A stretch of DNA of 64,000 nt from Heterobasidion occidentale (GCA_039111635.1 JBCAQO010000004.1:930001-994000), one strand, 5' to 3'; shown: positions 35,672 through 48,724, counted from the stretch's first letter. Notes: a model not told the origin generated them from the letters alone. Numbers and translations are program-made.

Positions 35672-36054
35672 GCGGTGGGCGGTCGTGCTCGTGTGGGGAG
35701 AGATAGTTACGTGATGAGGGGAGGCGGCGGCGCGCGTGTAAAACCGGCCGTGGGTCGAGGTTACTTTTTATTGTTGGTACTTGCGGTAGGGAACTCATGT
35801 ACCGCCGGGGTGTTCGCTCGTTTCGTTTCGTCTGTCTTCTCGCATCTGTCTGTATAAGTATCTTGCATCGTCGTGTGTCGTCTCAGGCGGAGGTACATAT
35901 CGTTATGGGCTGGGCATCGCAAGGCATGGCAAGCAATGGAGGTCGGTACGGATCGGTGTACGGATGTGTATATAATTCCAAGATGAATCTTAGATGGGTA
36001 TCGCAGAGGGCCCGGCCAGCTATCAGGACCGTGGTATAGACGATAGATCTACTG

Positions 36055-38742
36055 CTACATTCGACTAAAGGTACAGTGTCCAGCGCGTGCCTCACGCGCG
36101 CCGCTTTTTCGTGCTTTTTTTCGCGCAGGCTTGGCGGCTTTTGGTGGCGGCTTTGCTGGCTGTTTGGACGGCTGCGTGGATTTTTTCGTCCGCTTTCCGG
36201 GTTTCTGCCGTGGCGCATCCTGGACTTCCTCCGCCGAGTCCTGGACTTCCTCTGTCGCGTCGTCGGTTTTACGCGCGCGCTTTGAGGTTTGACGGGGCGG
36301 CGGAGGCGAGGGGGTCGGCGGCACAGAGATGTACACCACCGGCGCGCACGCCATGGTGCCCGGGGTCGGCACCGTGAGCTCGGGGAACAGGTCCCGCGAC
36401 TTGTCGTCGTCCCGCCACCCCTCCTTCGCCAGGTAGTCCTCGATGGTGTTCGGCACCTTGGGTTCAGGGCGGCGCTGCGCGGGCACGCGGCCCGCGCGGG
36501 GGCGGTAGACTCTGTGCTCCTCGCTGAGGTGCGCGCGCAGGAGCTCTATGAGTGTCCCGAGCGGCGCGCTAAGGAGCGCGTCGAGCACGTCCGGGGGGAA
36601 GAACGGCACGGGCGCGGGCGCTTTCGCGCGGAGCCACTTGAGCTTCTCCTCGCCGCCGCGGGGCATGCACACCTCGTCGAAGAAGTCGCTCTCGAAGAAG
36701 CGCGTGAAGGTCGCGCGCAGCGCGGGCACGTCGGGCGGGGTGCGCGCGTGGTAGCGGATGCTGTAGTACAGCAGGACGTAGAGGAAGGACTCGGCGTCGT
36801 CGACGAATGCGTGGCAGTTTTTGTCTCCGGACTGGATGGTCGCGGAGAGGAACTCCCATTTTCCCTGCAAGGGTCGTGGGCGCATCAGCGGTGCGGCGGG
36901 GATGAGAGAGGGGGACAGGGCGCACGATCGCGCCGATTTCATCGGTCTTCGCTTCCTTTTTCAGCATCTGGGACGCTTCCCAGCCCAGCAGGAGCGCGTG
37001 CCCGTCGTTCGTGATTCGGATGTTGTCGCCGCTGATGTCGCAGTGGATCAGCCCCGTACGGCACGCCGCCAGGTAGTGGCCTGCGCGCGGCCAGATTATG
37101 AGGCGCATTTGGCATCGAAGCTACGAACATAGAAATCAAACGCACTTTCTGCGGCTTCGTAGATGACTTGACAAAGCTCCTTTGTCGATTTGGCCTCGGA
37201 CAGCGGGCGGCCGAGCGCACCGTATACGATGCGGTAGTGCTCATACGAGCCCGGAAAAGCGCCGCTGCAGCACCAAGGCTGCCCTGCGGCCTGGCCTGTG
37301 CTCGTGATCTGCCCGCCGACGACACCTGCGCACACGAGGGGCGGAAGGCGCGGCACATAGTTGCCCACGAGCGCCCTGTACGTCCGGCGCTCGTCTTGGA
37401 ACAGCGGGTCGCGCGGGCGCCACGTATCTTTAAGGTAGACGAGCTTGCCCGTCTGCAGGTCCAGCGCCTCGTACGTGGCCATCCCGCTCCCCGTCTCGGG
37501 AGGGTCCAAGGACTGTGGCAATGACGCGACGAAGAAGTGTTCGACTGCGACGACCTCCCTGCCATCGTCGTTTTCCTCGTCCTCGTCACTGTAGTACTCT
37601 TCCTCTTCCTCGTCCCCTTGCCTCTGTCTGTGGATGTCAACGACGAGGAACTTGACGAACGTGTCGTCCGTGGAGTATCGCCTCGGCAGAGGAGCGCACG
37701 GGTCCTCTCCCTTCGCCCTCGCTAAGTCCCTCGCGTGCTCGTCCAGCTTTTCTTTGGTCAGTGCGATCTCGTCGCAGTGGGCTTCGACAGTGTCTCGTCG
37801 TGTCCGCGGTCATCGGCTGACATCTGGTTGTACCGCCACAAAAATTCAGCCAGAAATGGGTCGCTCGATTTCCAGTTGAACCGCGCGCTGAACACCATGC
37901 CGGCCCAGTCCCACCGGATGAGGCGGGCGTAGTCCTCGAGGAAGAGCACAGAGAACATGAATCGGCGGCGCTGAAACAGGCACTGCCGATAGACGTCGGT
38001 GATGAGGTGGGATATGATGCGCGTGGTTTCCTCTGTCCTGTGCTCGAAAAGTTCTTCGTAGGGTGCGACCTCTGCGCGGTATTGGGCGTTGGGGAATGGG
38101 GTGAATGGATCGTGCTTCAGCGGGACGCACATCATGAGGAGCTCGACGGGTTGTTTGGAAACCTCTGGTTCACCTTCCTTCAAGCGTTTGTAGGCAGCAA
38201 TGACGGAGCCAGGCCCATGGCGATCCACTTGGTTGACTTCGACGACGGGCGCGTCGCGGAATTCAAGGTCAGGACAAAGCCCGGAGTCCTCCAGTACTTT
38301 GATCTGTGGAGTATTGCAAAGATGTTTCGATCAAACGCAATACCTGATGTGAGCCACTCACAAATCCAGGATCAAAGGTTTTCACGCCACTGCGCACGCC
38401 TTCCCCACAGAGGCGAAGATGACCCCCCTCAGGCAGCAGTGCATCTCCGGGGAGACATTCGCCCAGTAGCTGACTCGCCGGCATAGGCCAACGAAGGCGG
38501 AAGTGTTTCCCAAAAAGGCGTGTTCGTACTTGAGGCCACCTCTCCTCTTGAAGTATCTCTGCGACACCTTCCAACTCATGGATGCCTGCGCGGAGACTAT
38601 CGAACTGCTACTAGTGCCCGTCGATGACATTCTGGAGGGTGTTTTCAGCGTTAAATCGCTCGAAGAAGGGGGTGGCTGAGGTGGAAAAGAGAAATACGAT
38701 ATCGCCTAGACAAAGCATCGAACGAAAGTGTGCCACAGACAT
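36055..38742 (-). pseudogene. Decayed FunK1 protein kinase
   Basis: Read leftwards from an ATG at 38742 (MSVAHFRSML). After TPFFERFNAENTLQNVIDGH come two consecutive TAG stops (38613-38608), then the frame resumes with QFDSLRAGIHELEGVAEILQ. Middle segments match FunK1 (FMFSVLFLEDYARLIRWDWA, VVAVEHFFVASLPQSL, DTWRPRDPLFQDERRTYRAL), but another frame change falls near 37790-37810. The kinase core reads LIHCDISGDNIRITNDGHAL, then LLGWEAS where the intact copy at the left edge has LLIDWELA, so the metal-binding Asp is replaced by Gly. The C-terminus is Lys/Arg/Pro-rich to the stop at 36055. Tandem stops, frame breaks and a lost catalytic residue together support a pseudogene better than sequencing error alone. 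Confidence 0.8.
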
Positions 38743-39426
38743 GAGGTCGTCATTGACAAGGCCGGGGTTCAAACTCCGCGGCGTTGGGGGGTCCCCGGGG
38801 TTCGCCGTTGGCGACGAGTTGCACACATTAATTCTATGCATGGTCCGGTCCCCGTTTTCCTTTATATATTGAGGTATGTGCATCCTTCACGCTAGACATC
38901 TATCACCAGCTTTGCTAACTGGATACAATAGGAAGACAGAGAAAAATCCTGCTTGAATCAGATATGGAGATGGCATCATGATTCTTGTTTGATTCCGTGA
39001 CAAGCTCACTCAAACAAACTTAGAGTAAAGCGTCGTAGGGAGATCAGAGAAGATGATGAGCGGACAAGCGGAGGACACGAAAGAGGGAACGGGACATGCC
39101 GCAAGTCTTAGTCACTATGATTCCAGATCAGCCCACAACTCCGCTGCGCTGGCAACAAACCTGATTTCGTCCAAGTCTCGTTTTACCCCAAGGATTCTAG
39201 ACGCTGATCTTGAACGTGAGAATCGTCTACAACAGCATCTCCTCACACCTCGCTTGAACTCTCGTCGTTCATATATTCCAGCGAGTCCCGCAAGAGCTTC
39301 AAAGAGAACTCGAGCCTCCCATATAGATAAACGACTCCCTCATTGCGTCCATAACGACCGCTCCATCTCTCCCCGCACTCAGAGCCTCGCACAACTCCGT
39401 TACCGCCGCCGCCGCATAAAACTATC
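38743..39426. other. Intergenic stretch, no gene recognised
   Basis: About 680 bp between the start of the decayed kinase and the gag relic. No supported gene or clear terminal repeat was found. Confidence 0.5.
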
Positions 39427-40140
39427 ATGACCGAGAAGTTCCAGCCCTTCTCTGGTAACTTGGGGGCTGATGAAAGCCCACACGATTTTCTCAGGACATT
39501 TCACCGTATCCACCTCGACACAGACGAGAAGGTGGCCATAAGCCGCTTCAAGTATTATGTCAAGGTTGGACACGATGCCGACGAATGGTTCGCTGGTCTC
39601 TCATCCGATAGACTTGCGGATTGGGATGTCTTCGAGGCAGCTTTTGAGGAGTATTGGCCAAGAATGAGACGAGCAGTCAAAAGCCTAGGAGAATATGAGG
39701 ACGAGTTGGTGCAGCTGAAGCTCCGCAACAGGATCTCGGGGTGAGAATAATGGTTAGCGGGATTGAGGTCTGGTCGCACGTCAAGTGGGCACACGACGCC
39801 CTCATGCTCGCTACAAGGGCTGGCATTTCATCATCTTCCGCATACATCAGACAGGTCCGCCGCGAGCTCCCTGGCGCTATCAAAGATCTGATCGACATCA
39901 GGCCGACCGATTGGGTAGCATTCACGAAAGCTGTCCAAGACGTTGACGTTGACAGAATCCAAGACCATGTCGATAGAGTGAAACGTGACAAAGTGGAAAC
40001 GACGGACGCATACGCGCCCTGCTGCAGTCGCTACAAGATGCCAATGGTGCCAAGTGCCGCCTCCCAAAGTCTCCGAATATTCCCGCAGGACTGCCAAATG
40101 GTTCATTGTATCGCGAGAAGGAGTTGTATTCTAACGTAGT
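39427..40140 (+). pseudogene. Retrotransposon gag-like fragment
   Basis: Starts MTEKFQPFSGNLGADESPHD with the capsid-like block FLRTFHRIHLDTDEKVAISR, then DADEWFAGL and FEEYWPRMRRAVKSLGEYED. After a frame change near 39740 it continues VSGIEVWSHVKWAHDALMLA, AYIRQVRRELPGAIKDLIDI and TDWVAFTKAVQDVDVDRIQD. This is the gag (capsid) region found in fungal LTR retroelements. No zinc knuckle, protease, reverse transcriptase or integrase follows before duplication B starts, so it is a fragment of an old element. The frame break makes a domesticated, expressed protein unlikely unless the break is an error. Confidence 0.75.
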
Positions 40141-40159
40141 CAAGAGGTGAGAAAAAATC

Positions 40160-42745
40160 AGGCGAGGTGGTCATCGCGCGAACTTTTTCAGGCCCAAAAG
40201 GGTCGGTTCGGTCAAGACTCCTGTACAGTACATGAAAATATTAAGCGGCGTACAGCACTCCATACACAGTCGTTGATTCAGTCCAGCATACGATGCACAA
40301 ATGAGATGGGTAGCGTGTGACCCCTCGTCGATATCCCTTGTCACTGCGCTGAACTTCAACAGGGTGAATCTATTTGACTGAGGGTGGATGGTCGGTGGCG
40401 TTCTCCGAGTCTTCCACGGCTTCGGACGGAGAGCGAAATTGGATGCCAGGCAATGTGGCCCGATGACCAGAGTCACTGTAGGAATCCCATATTGTCTTCT
40501 TGAAGGCGACAAGGAGAAGTATGATGGTGGGATAAATACCCTGATTGTCAACTAAGGTGGTATTATAAGCCTCCAGCTGGATATACCCCTACCGAAATCT
40601 GAGTCATTATCGACCATGACCACACATTGACATTTGCATTTCCAGGAAGCGGGATGAACTTGCTGCAAACAAACACCGCCTATGAAGTTATCAACAATTG
40701 GTCTCTGAAGGTATGGAACTCCGACTTACACATACTAAACAGTAAAGCGCGCCAGACTCGATGAGCAGAACTAAATTTTTTCGGCGTGTGTTCTCTTGGC
40801 ACTCCGTCCAAGACTGGCTACCATGAACCGCCTTTGCCTCCTATAAAGAGTGAGTGCTGAAGACAGCCCGAAAAAGGCTTCCGCGTCACTCACCAGGCGG
40901 TGAACATGATTGAAGATGTGGTGGCAATGTTAGTCGACAGAAACAGTACCAATCCAGTGATCTGCACGTCCCTGCACAATGCATTATCGAGCATGATCCC
41001 CTTTACACCACATCCTGCTACTATGAATAGGACAACTTGCAGTCCGACTGGTTAAGATTATTCTCAGGAACAAGGCATATATTGCTACTCACCTGCATAA
41101 CCTCCTATGAGGAAGCACGACAAGACAACCAACGCAGACTTGTTACCCTGCCACACACACATGCCCTCCAAATGATGACAGCATCAGCGAGGATGGGCTG
41201 ACAGATGCGATATGAGTATGATCCAAACAAGATTACAAGGGGCAGGATACGCACATTGATCAACCATAAGACCTCGATAGTCCCATATAAAGAATCGCCT
41301 GCTTGACTCAGTGCGAGAAACGCACGATCCAGCGACGACATAGGGTCGGGTGAACCAGTAGCTTTGATTATCTTGATGAGGTTGACCAGGGACAGTGCCC
41401 AGACGGCACTCGAGATCGCAAACATGCAGAGGGATGTGACCAGCATGACCACCTTCGCTCTGGTCTTGAATTTCTCCCGCCTGAATGTCATCAGCACTCT
41501 CAGAAATCCAAAACAAGAGACACTCACAGAAGGGCATAGGTTGAGAAAGTTATGACAACCATGAAGATGCCTGCTCGAGTAGTGCCCAAATCAGCCTTTG
41601 GCTTTGGTATATGGATCGAGATACCTGCCATAGAATAAGGTCTGGATTATGACGCCGACAGTCAGACCGGTCATTTCAGCTGCGATGACGGGGTAAGGGC
41701 TGTGGTCGCTCGAAGCCATCGAGCAGATCGGGTGTCAACTCGATAGTGGGGAAATTGGAGAAATGGGGAGAGGGGGGAGATGCAGAGAAGTATGTATGTA
41801 GGTCAACCAGATCTCCAGATCTTCGATGAGTTCGAAAGCTGTCCGGACGGTTTGATACTGTTGATGCCGCAGAGAACGGCGCGACCCATGACTGGATCGA
41901 TTGAAAGCGGATGCTTACTTGATCTGAGTCCAACAGCGCGAAAAAATAGCCCAGTCATCGAAATGAAGGTCATTCAGCCCAAAAGGACTGCAAGAAATAG
42001 AGACATTTGCCATATCTGGCTTCCATCATGGCGTGCGGGAGGCGAATTGCCTACAAAGGGATCGGCGAAAGCTGTCAAGTGGCTGGCTCGTGTTCGCACC
42101 CGAGTCTAGATGCTGTCGCAGTTTACGCGCATTGCCAAAATCAGAACCAAAGATACTGCCCTCATCGCCTGCGCTACAGTTCTACATTATGATCCTCCGC
42201 ACAGCAAGTCGTCGCCGCAGCTCCAGTCAGCGAAGAAATACCAGTGACTCGACAAGTGTGACATCAAGCGACGACCGAGTCATAGCGTGAGCAGAAAGAT
42301 TGACGCCAGGTAGAAGACAGCGTGCGCCGCTTGATGTTTTTCGCGACTAGGGAGCTGGGAGGGCGAAACACGAGGTCAAAAAGGTTAGTCCTCCTCGACG
42401 ATTGCCGTTGGCTCGACTCGAGCAACACGACAGGTCACCCGGCGGTGCTCGAGTCAGCGTCAACCGTCGGCCACCACGTTACGACGACGCTTTGATTAAG
42501 CTTCACGACAACTTTGAGCACAAACCTGTAGGAGTGCGAGCATATGAACATCAGCACTAAAACATAGCGAAAAACTGGATAACAGGATCCGGAGGGGCAC
42601 GTTGCCAAGACCAGAATGGGACGCAAAAAAAGGTTTCTCAAATTTCAGCTTCCGATCCCGTGGCGCACGTTCGTTTTCCGCCGCAGATCCATCAGAACGA
42701 GCCGTCCGAGCTGCGAACCGCCAGTAACGAGGCGTCTATTCTAGC
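40160..42745. repeat. Tandem duplication B, unit 1
   Basis: Repeated about 2.6 kb to the right (landmarks 40161/42770 and 42441/45021, offsets 2580-2609). The unit contains one membrane protein gene on the minus strand plus about 1 kb of its 5' flank, including a conserved CACCACGTTACGACGACGCT block at about 42470 and 45050. Confidence 0.85.
40370..41719 (-). CDS. Multi-pass membrane protein, copy B1
   Basis: Read leftwards from ATG 41719: MASSDHSPYPVIAAEMTGLT, GVIIQTLFYG, then an intron 41628-41571 with a GC donor (GCAGGT) and CAG end that restores GIFMVVITFSTYALL. Exon 3 gives FKTRAKVVMLVTSLCMFAIS and AVWALSLVNLIKII; then LIN, PILADAVIIWRACV, and the end GIYPTIILLLVAFKKTIWDS with a tail ending HPPSVK at 40370. 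After IIWRACV the frame slips by one base (a T appears to be missing before TGGCAGGGTAACAAG), so the sequence as given breaks there. Same family as A and C, with helices in the same order; closest to B2. Function unknown. Confidence 0.8.
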
Positions 42746-42769
42746 ATAGTTAGGGATGAATGAATACTA

Positions 42770-45250
42770 GGCGATGTGGTCATCGCGCCGACGTTCTGAT
42801 GCCCAAAAGGCGTGAGTTCGGTTAAGGTTCCTGTACAGGACGTGAAAACATGAAGCACTGTGCACTCCGTACTACATGATCGTTCATTCTGCGCAGCCTA
42901 CAATGCACAAATGAACCGGGTAGTATATGACCCTTTGTCGATATCTTTCGTCACCGCGCTGACGTTCGACAAGGTGGATCTATTTGACTGAGGGTGGATG
43001 GTCTGTGGCGTCCTCCGTATCTTCCAAGGCTTCAGACAGAGAGCGAAATTGTATGCCAGGCAATGTGTCCCGAATACCGTAGTCACTGAAGGAATCCCAT
43101 ATTGTCTTCTTGAAGGTGACGAGGAGAAGTATGATCGTGGGATAAATACCCTGATGGTTGACTGAGGTGAGATTATAAGCATCTAGCTAGATTTACTCTT
43201 ACAGATATATGAGCCATTATCGGCCATGACCACTGGATGACGAATATGTTTCCAGGAAGCCGGATGAACTCGCAGAAAATAAACACCACCTATGTGATTG
43301 TCAAATTCGGTCTCTGGGAGCACAGAAATCCAACTTACACAAATCAAACAGTAAAGTGCACCAGACTCGATGAGCAGAACTAAAATTTTCTCGGCGTGTG
43401 TTCTCTTGACACCCTGTCCAAGACTGGCTACTATGAACCGTCTTTGCCTCCTAAGAAGAGTGGGTGTTGAAGACAGGCCAAAAAAAGGTTTTTGTGCCAC
43501 TCACCAGGCGGTAAACATGATTGAGAAAGTGGTGGCAACGTTAGTCGACAGAAACAGTACCAACCCAACGACCTGCATGTCGGCACACAATACATTATCG
43601 AGCGCGATCCCCTTGACAGCACATCCTACTGATATGCATAAAGAGACTTTCATGCCGAGTAGTCAGAATCGTGCTCAGGAAGAAGGCCGAGATTGCTGCT
43701 CACCCGCATAACCTGCGATGAGGAAGCACGACACGACAATCAAAGCAGACTTGTTCCCCTGCCATAACACATACGCCCTCCAGATGATAACACCGTCGGC
43801 GAGAATGGGCTGGCAAAGGAGACATTAACACGATCGAACAAGATCATACGGGGGGGCAGAATACGTACATTTATAAAGTATAAGACCTCGATAGACACAT
43901 ACAAAGGATTGCCTGCCTGATTCAGTGCGTGGAACGCGCGATCCAGCGATGGTATAGGGTCGGGTGAACCAATATTCTTGATTATCTCGATGAGGTTGAC
44001 CAGAGACAGTGCCCAGACAGCACTCGAGATCACAAACATGCAGAGGGATGTGACCAGCATGACCACCTTCACTCTGGTCTTCGGTTTCTCCCGTCTGATT
44101 GCCATCAGCACTCTCGTATATCTAAAACAAGAGAAACTCACAAAAGGGCATACGTCGAAAAAAGAATAACGACCACGAAGATGCCTGCTCGAACAACGTA
44201 CAGATCAGCCTTTGGCTCTGGTACGTGGTTCGAGATACCTGCCATAGAATAAGGTCTGGAATATGACACCGACAGTCGCGCCGGTCATAAACGCGACGAT
44301 GACTGGGTGAGGGCTGTGGTCGTTCAAATCCATCTAGCAGATCGGGTGTTGACTTGACAGCGGGGAAAATGGGGGAGGGGTCTGAGATGCAGAGAAGTGA
44401 GAGGTGCAAGTATATAGGCTAATTACATCTCCGATGTGTTCGAAAGCTGTCCGGGACAGTTCGATACTGCTGATGCCACAGAAAACGGCGCGACCCATGA
44501 CTGGACCGATTGAAAATGGATGCTTATTTGATCCGAGTCCAACAGCGTGAAAAATACCCCTGTCATCGAAATGGAGGTCATTCAGCCCAAAAGGAATGTA
44601 AAAATGGAGACATTTGCCCTCGTCACAGAAGGATCGGCGAAAGCTGTCAAGTGGCTGGTCCTGTGTTCGCATCCGATTCTAGACGCCGTCGCAATTTACG
44701 CGCATTGCCAGAATTAGAATCAAAGCTACTGCCCTCACCGCCTGCGCTGCAAAGAAAGATCACAGTGCCGCGTCATGATTGTCCGCACAGCAAGTCATCG
44801 CCAAAGCTCCACTGAGCGAAAAAAATTCCAGTGACGTGACATCGAGCGACGACCGGGTCGTAGCGTGAGGAGAAAGATTGACGCCAGGAAGAAGACAGCG
44901 TCCACCGCTTGACGTTTTTCGCGACTAGGGAGTTGGGAGGGCGAAATGCGAGGTCGAAAATGTTAGGCCTCCGTGACGATTGCCGCTAGCTCGAGCACCA
45001 CGACAGCTCACCTGTCGGTGCTCGAGTCAGCGTCAACTGTCAGCCACCACGTTACGACGACGCTTTGATTAAGCTTCACGACAACCTTGAGCGTAAACCT
45101 GTAGGAGTGCGAGCATATGAATATGAGTACTGAAACATAGCGAAGAACTCGTTGGCATGATCCGGAGGGGAGACAAATAAAAGGTTTCACAGATTTCAGT
45201 CTCAGATCCCGCGGCGCACGTTCGTCTGCTTCCGCAGATCCAACAATACA
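42770..45250. repeat. Tandem duplication B, unit 2
   Basis: Second copy of the unit starting at 40160. It includes membrane gene B2 and the 5' flanking block. Flank similarity is high up to about 45250 and stops before the TVP38-type gene. Confidence 0.85.
42980..44333 (-). CDS. Multi-pass membrane protein, copy B2
   Basis: Read leftwards from ATG 44333: MDLNDHSPHPVIVAFMTGAT, GVIFQTLFYG, a 58-bp intron (44242-44185) with the GC donor GCAGGT, then GIFVVVILFSTYALL. Next come TRVKVVMLVTSLCMFVIS, AVWALSLVNLIEII, ILADGVIIWRAYVLWQGNKS, CFLIAGYA, ADMQVVGLVLFLSTNVATTF, RTHAEKILVLLIESGALYCL, and GIYPTIILLLVTFKKTIWDS with a tail ending HPPSVK. Unlike B1, the WRAYVLWQGNKSALIVV stretch is unbroken. About seven hydrophobic segments. 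The intron between YALL and REK is 47 bp or so, with a GTGAGT donor. Confidence 0.83.
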
Positions 45251-45654
45251 AGCCGTCTGATTCGCCAACCTCGAACCGCTATCGACACAACACACACACA
45301 AGAAAAAACACATAAGGATCGGAAGATGTCCATGCAGCGCGACGCGCACACCGTCCCTCGGCGCCGTCGCCGTCGTCGACGCACACACGTAGTAGTAGCG
45401 ATAGTAATAGTCGTAGCAGTACACTAAAAAGCCGTATACCCTAACCTAAATACATAATCAACAACACCGCCGTTCAACCTCCCTGCCCTGCCCATCCACC
45501 CGCGCCTCCTCCCACGAACGCGCCCACGCACTGTACTATACTGTACGCTCACCAAACAACGCGCGATATATCTACACAACAAGAAAGAATCGGAAGAGAT
45601 CACTCACGGCGCCGCCAGCAGCCCGCCTACGCGCGCGCGCGCCGAGGGGCCGCT

Positions 45655-48600
45655 TCACTGCGGCCCCGTCGTGGTATAACTCGGCGGCGGTGGCGACGTC
45701 GCGTACTGCCGCGCGGAGTACGCCTGGCCCTGGGCGCTGTACGCGCCGAGCCCTGCCACATTCCCAGACGCCTGATGCAGCGGTCGATGCTGCTGCTGCT
45801 GCTGCTGCTGTTGTTGTTGTTGTGGGTGCTGTTGCTGGGGGAACGGCGGCGTCGGCAGCGTAGCGGATGCAGATGCTGATACAGACTCGAGCGGGTACGC
45901 CGCGTACTGCGCCGTTGATGGGGTATAGGGCACCGACGCCGCGGGGGCAGCGTACGGCGCCGGCGCGAACTGCGCGACGGGCGACGTGGAGGTCATGTAG
46001 GGGGAGACGGAGACGGGGGCGGCGCATACGCGGAGGACGCATATGGCGCCGTCGCGGGTCCCGCAGCCGCGAACGGTTGTGGCGAAGCGTATGACGCGTA
46101 CTGTGCCTGGGGTTGGGACTGCGAGTGCGCCAATCCAGGCGGCGACGTCGTCCTCGCGCGCGGGGCATACACCTGGGCCTGGGCCGAAGCCCCAGTCCCG
46201 GCCCTATCCGGCTCCCTCCGATGCCCAAATGTCACCGAGTCGTTGCTCATCTGCCTCACGGGGATCCTCCCGTCTGCCCTCGGACTCGCCGGGTACTCCA
46301 CGCCCACCTCCTCCGCGCCTGCACCCGCACCTGACCGCTTATACCTCCTCCCGTCCGCACCGTACCCGCCGCCGCCCTCCGTCCTGAAAGTCGGAATGCG
46401 ATCGGGCGCGGCTGCGCGCGGGTCGCCCGCGTACCCCACAGCGCGTCCATGCGCGTCCCACTGCTGGTGTTGCACCTGGGACTCGGGGTCTGCAGAAAAG
46501 GTCCGCGCGGAGGGTGCGTGCAACGGGATGTCGGACTCCGAGCCGCGTGGGTTGAAAGTCGTGCCGGAGGAGGCCGCAAAGGCCGAATTGCCGTAGATTT
46601 CGAGCTTGTTCTGCCTGCGGGTGAGGAAAGAAAGCGTTCATAAAAATCGAACAGCCAGGAATGCAGGGGGCAGAGAGCGCAGGGACGTACCGGGCCTTGC
46701 GCCGGTCATGAATGACCGCATGCCGGACCTTGCCCATCTGTCGGTAGATATACCACATAGCGACGATAGTGATAATAAACGTGAGCGCGAGCACAACGTC
46801 ACTGATGATCTTCTGCTCCGTCGTCTCAGCTAACCGCGGCAGCAAGTCGCAGAACGAAGTGAAAATTCGTCAATTCCACCGTGCGAATGCGAGGAGGAGA
46901 GAGAGAAAACGCACTGCCAGCGCCCTCGAGCAGCACACCGAGGTACACGGTGACGAACTGCTTCGGCAGGGAGAGGATAGCAGCAAGCGAAAACGTGATG
47001 ATGCCCATACCACACGTGGAGAAGATCGCGGTCGTGACTGCGAGCGGATCGATTTATTCCCGACCATCCACACGTGTTTTTGCGATCGCCAAGATGCCAG
47101 AGCCACAGGTCAGACACGCATACAGACAACTCGAGACGGACACGCACAGTGTCCAGGGATGGCGCTCAGCCGCGCAATAAGCGCAATCTTGAAGCCGCCT
47201 TCGCGCACGACACGCGCGAGGCACGCGTACTGTATGTTCGTCTTCTCGAGCTTCTCGCCTCGCGCGCGGCAGCAGTACTTGAACGCGCTGCGTGACGTCG
47301 ATCGAGAGGGGAACATGCGGTACAGAACACGCGAAACCGAGGCGACAAGGCACGGAGAATCAAACAAAGGGGGTTGATGAGCACAATGTGAAACTCGAGA
47401 GAGCGAGAAAACAATAAAGTGAAGTCCAATGAAGACAAGAAAAAAAAACACAAAAGTCAAGGCAGGGAGTGTGAAAAGCACGCACTAGAAGTTGCCTACT
47501 TCGCCGATGAAGGTGCCGGCCGCGACGATGGCGAAGCCAATCCAGAGGCCCCAAACGACGCCGCAGAGGATGGCGACAATTTCATGACCGAAGAGCTATG
47601 TGCGTACATGAAGTCAGACGTTGATTGTCATTAGGATCAAATATGCTTTCGAGAACATCGAAATAGGCAAACGGGTGAAGACAGTAGAAAAGGAGTCAGC
47701 ACTCAGCAGTCATCAATCAACGGCCAATATCGAACATATAAAAGGCCGCAAGTGGAAGGTAGAGAGAAAGGCGGAAGCGATGTTGTTTGAGTACGATGTT
47801 CATCAAGGGCCAGATCGGATATATGCGCATATGCTCGTATGGGGACATCGGTGATGGTGGCTGATGAACACCAAAGATGCGGCTGTGCGCGTGGCTGTGC
47901 CACTGGAATACGGGTAGAGGACGAGGGACTCACGGGTGGGAAGGAAATGACGAAGAGGATGGCGATGGGAATAGTCCATCCGGCGGGCAAACTATGTGCA
48001 AAGTCAGAAAAAAGGGGTAAATCGAGATCGGACGGTGAAGAGGGGCGAGTGAACATTGGGCAGGCGAGCAGATTGTTGTGGCTTGAAGGATGACGATAAA
48101 CAGGCGAGACGGACGGATGAGGTGGTAGCGAGGATGGTGATGATGAAGACAGCCACCGCAAGGGGGGAAGAAGGCAGTCAAAAACGAAAGACCAAAAAGA
48201 CTCACTTGTGCATCCAGTTGGCAGCGGGCGTGAGCCAGTGTACGATTTGTTTATGATAGATGGTGATGAGGGCAGTGAGAACGCCGATGATAGTCAGACC
48301 GACGTAGTACCCTATAGCACCCGGACGCAACACACAGTGCGAACACAACACCGCCAGTCGCCAGTTCCAGATCGGTTCAATGCCACAAGAGGATATGGAA
48401 GGACGGGGACGCACATAGCCACTCCTTTCGAATCCAGAATCTCCAGCTCAAGAGCGTCTTCCAGTCGAGAAGGCTGTCGCGGGCGAGCTCTGCAGCCTCG
48501 CTCGGGGTTGGACTGGGCGTACGCGAAATCCTGCGCGGATCGAGGTCGCCCTCGCCCTTATCCTTGTTTCTATTTACGCTGCCACCACTTAGGCCATTGT

Positions 48601-48724
48601 TGTAGTTGCTATTGACATCGACGGTGCTGGAAGAGTTGAGGGCGTATGTAGTGCCGTTACCGTTGGGAGGGTAGAGGTATCCGCTGGAGCTGGGGCCGCC
48701 ATATGCCGGATATGGGGAGGACAT
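45655..48724 (-). CDS. TVP38: TVP38/TMEM64-type (VTT domain) Golgi membrane protein
   Basis: Eight exons read leftwards: 48724-48415, 48311-48206, 47991-47934, 47595-47486, 47287-47148, 47037-46915, 46829-46691 and 46614 to a stop at 45993. These total 1608 bp (535 aa) in consistent phase. After a hydrophilic N-terminus come TIIGVLTALITIY, IPIAILFVISFPP, LFGHEIVAILCGVVWGLWIG, GTFIGEVGNFY, CLARVVREGGFKIALIARLS with AIPGH, and GMGIITFSLAAILSLPKQFV, the VTT/SNARE-associated signature; then a last span (VVLALTFIITIVAMWYIYRQ). The long tail is disordered. Adding one G to the run at 46000-46004 (plus strand) would extend the tail in frame through a Gln-rich stretch to 45655, and I think that is the true end. 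Family members reside in Golgi membranes. Confidence 0.92.
45787..45840. repeat. CTG/TTG trinucleotide run (Gln codons)
   Basis: A run of CTG and TTG triplets that codes about eleven glutamines on the minus strand, in the C-terminal extension of the TVP38-type gene. Confidence 0.8.
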
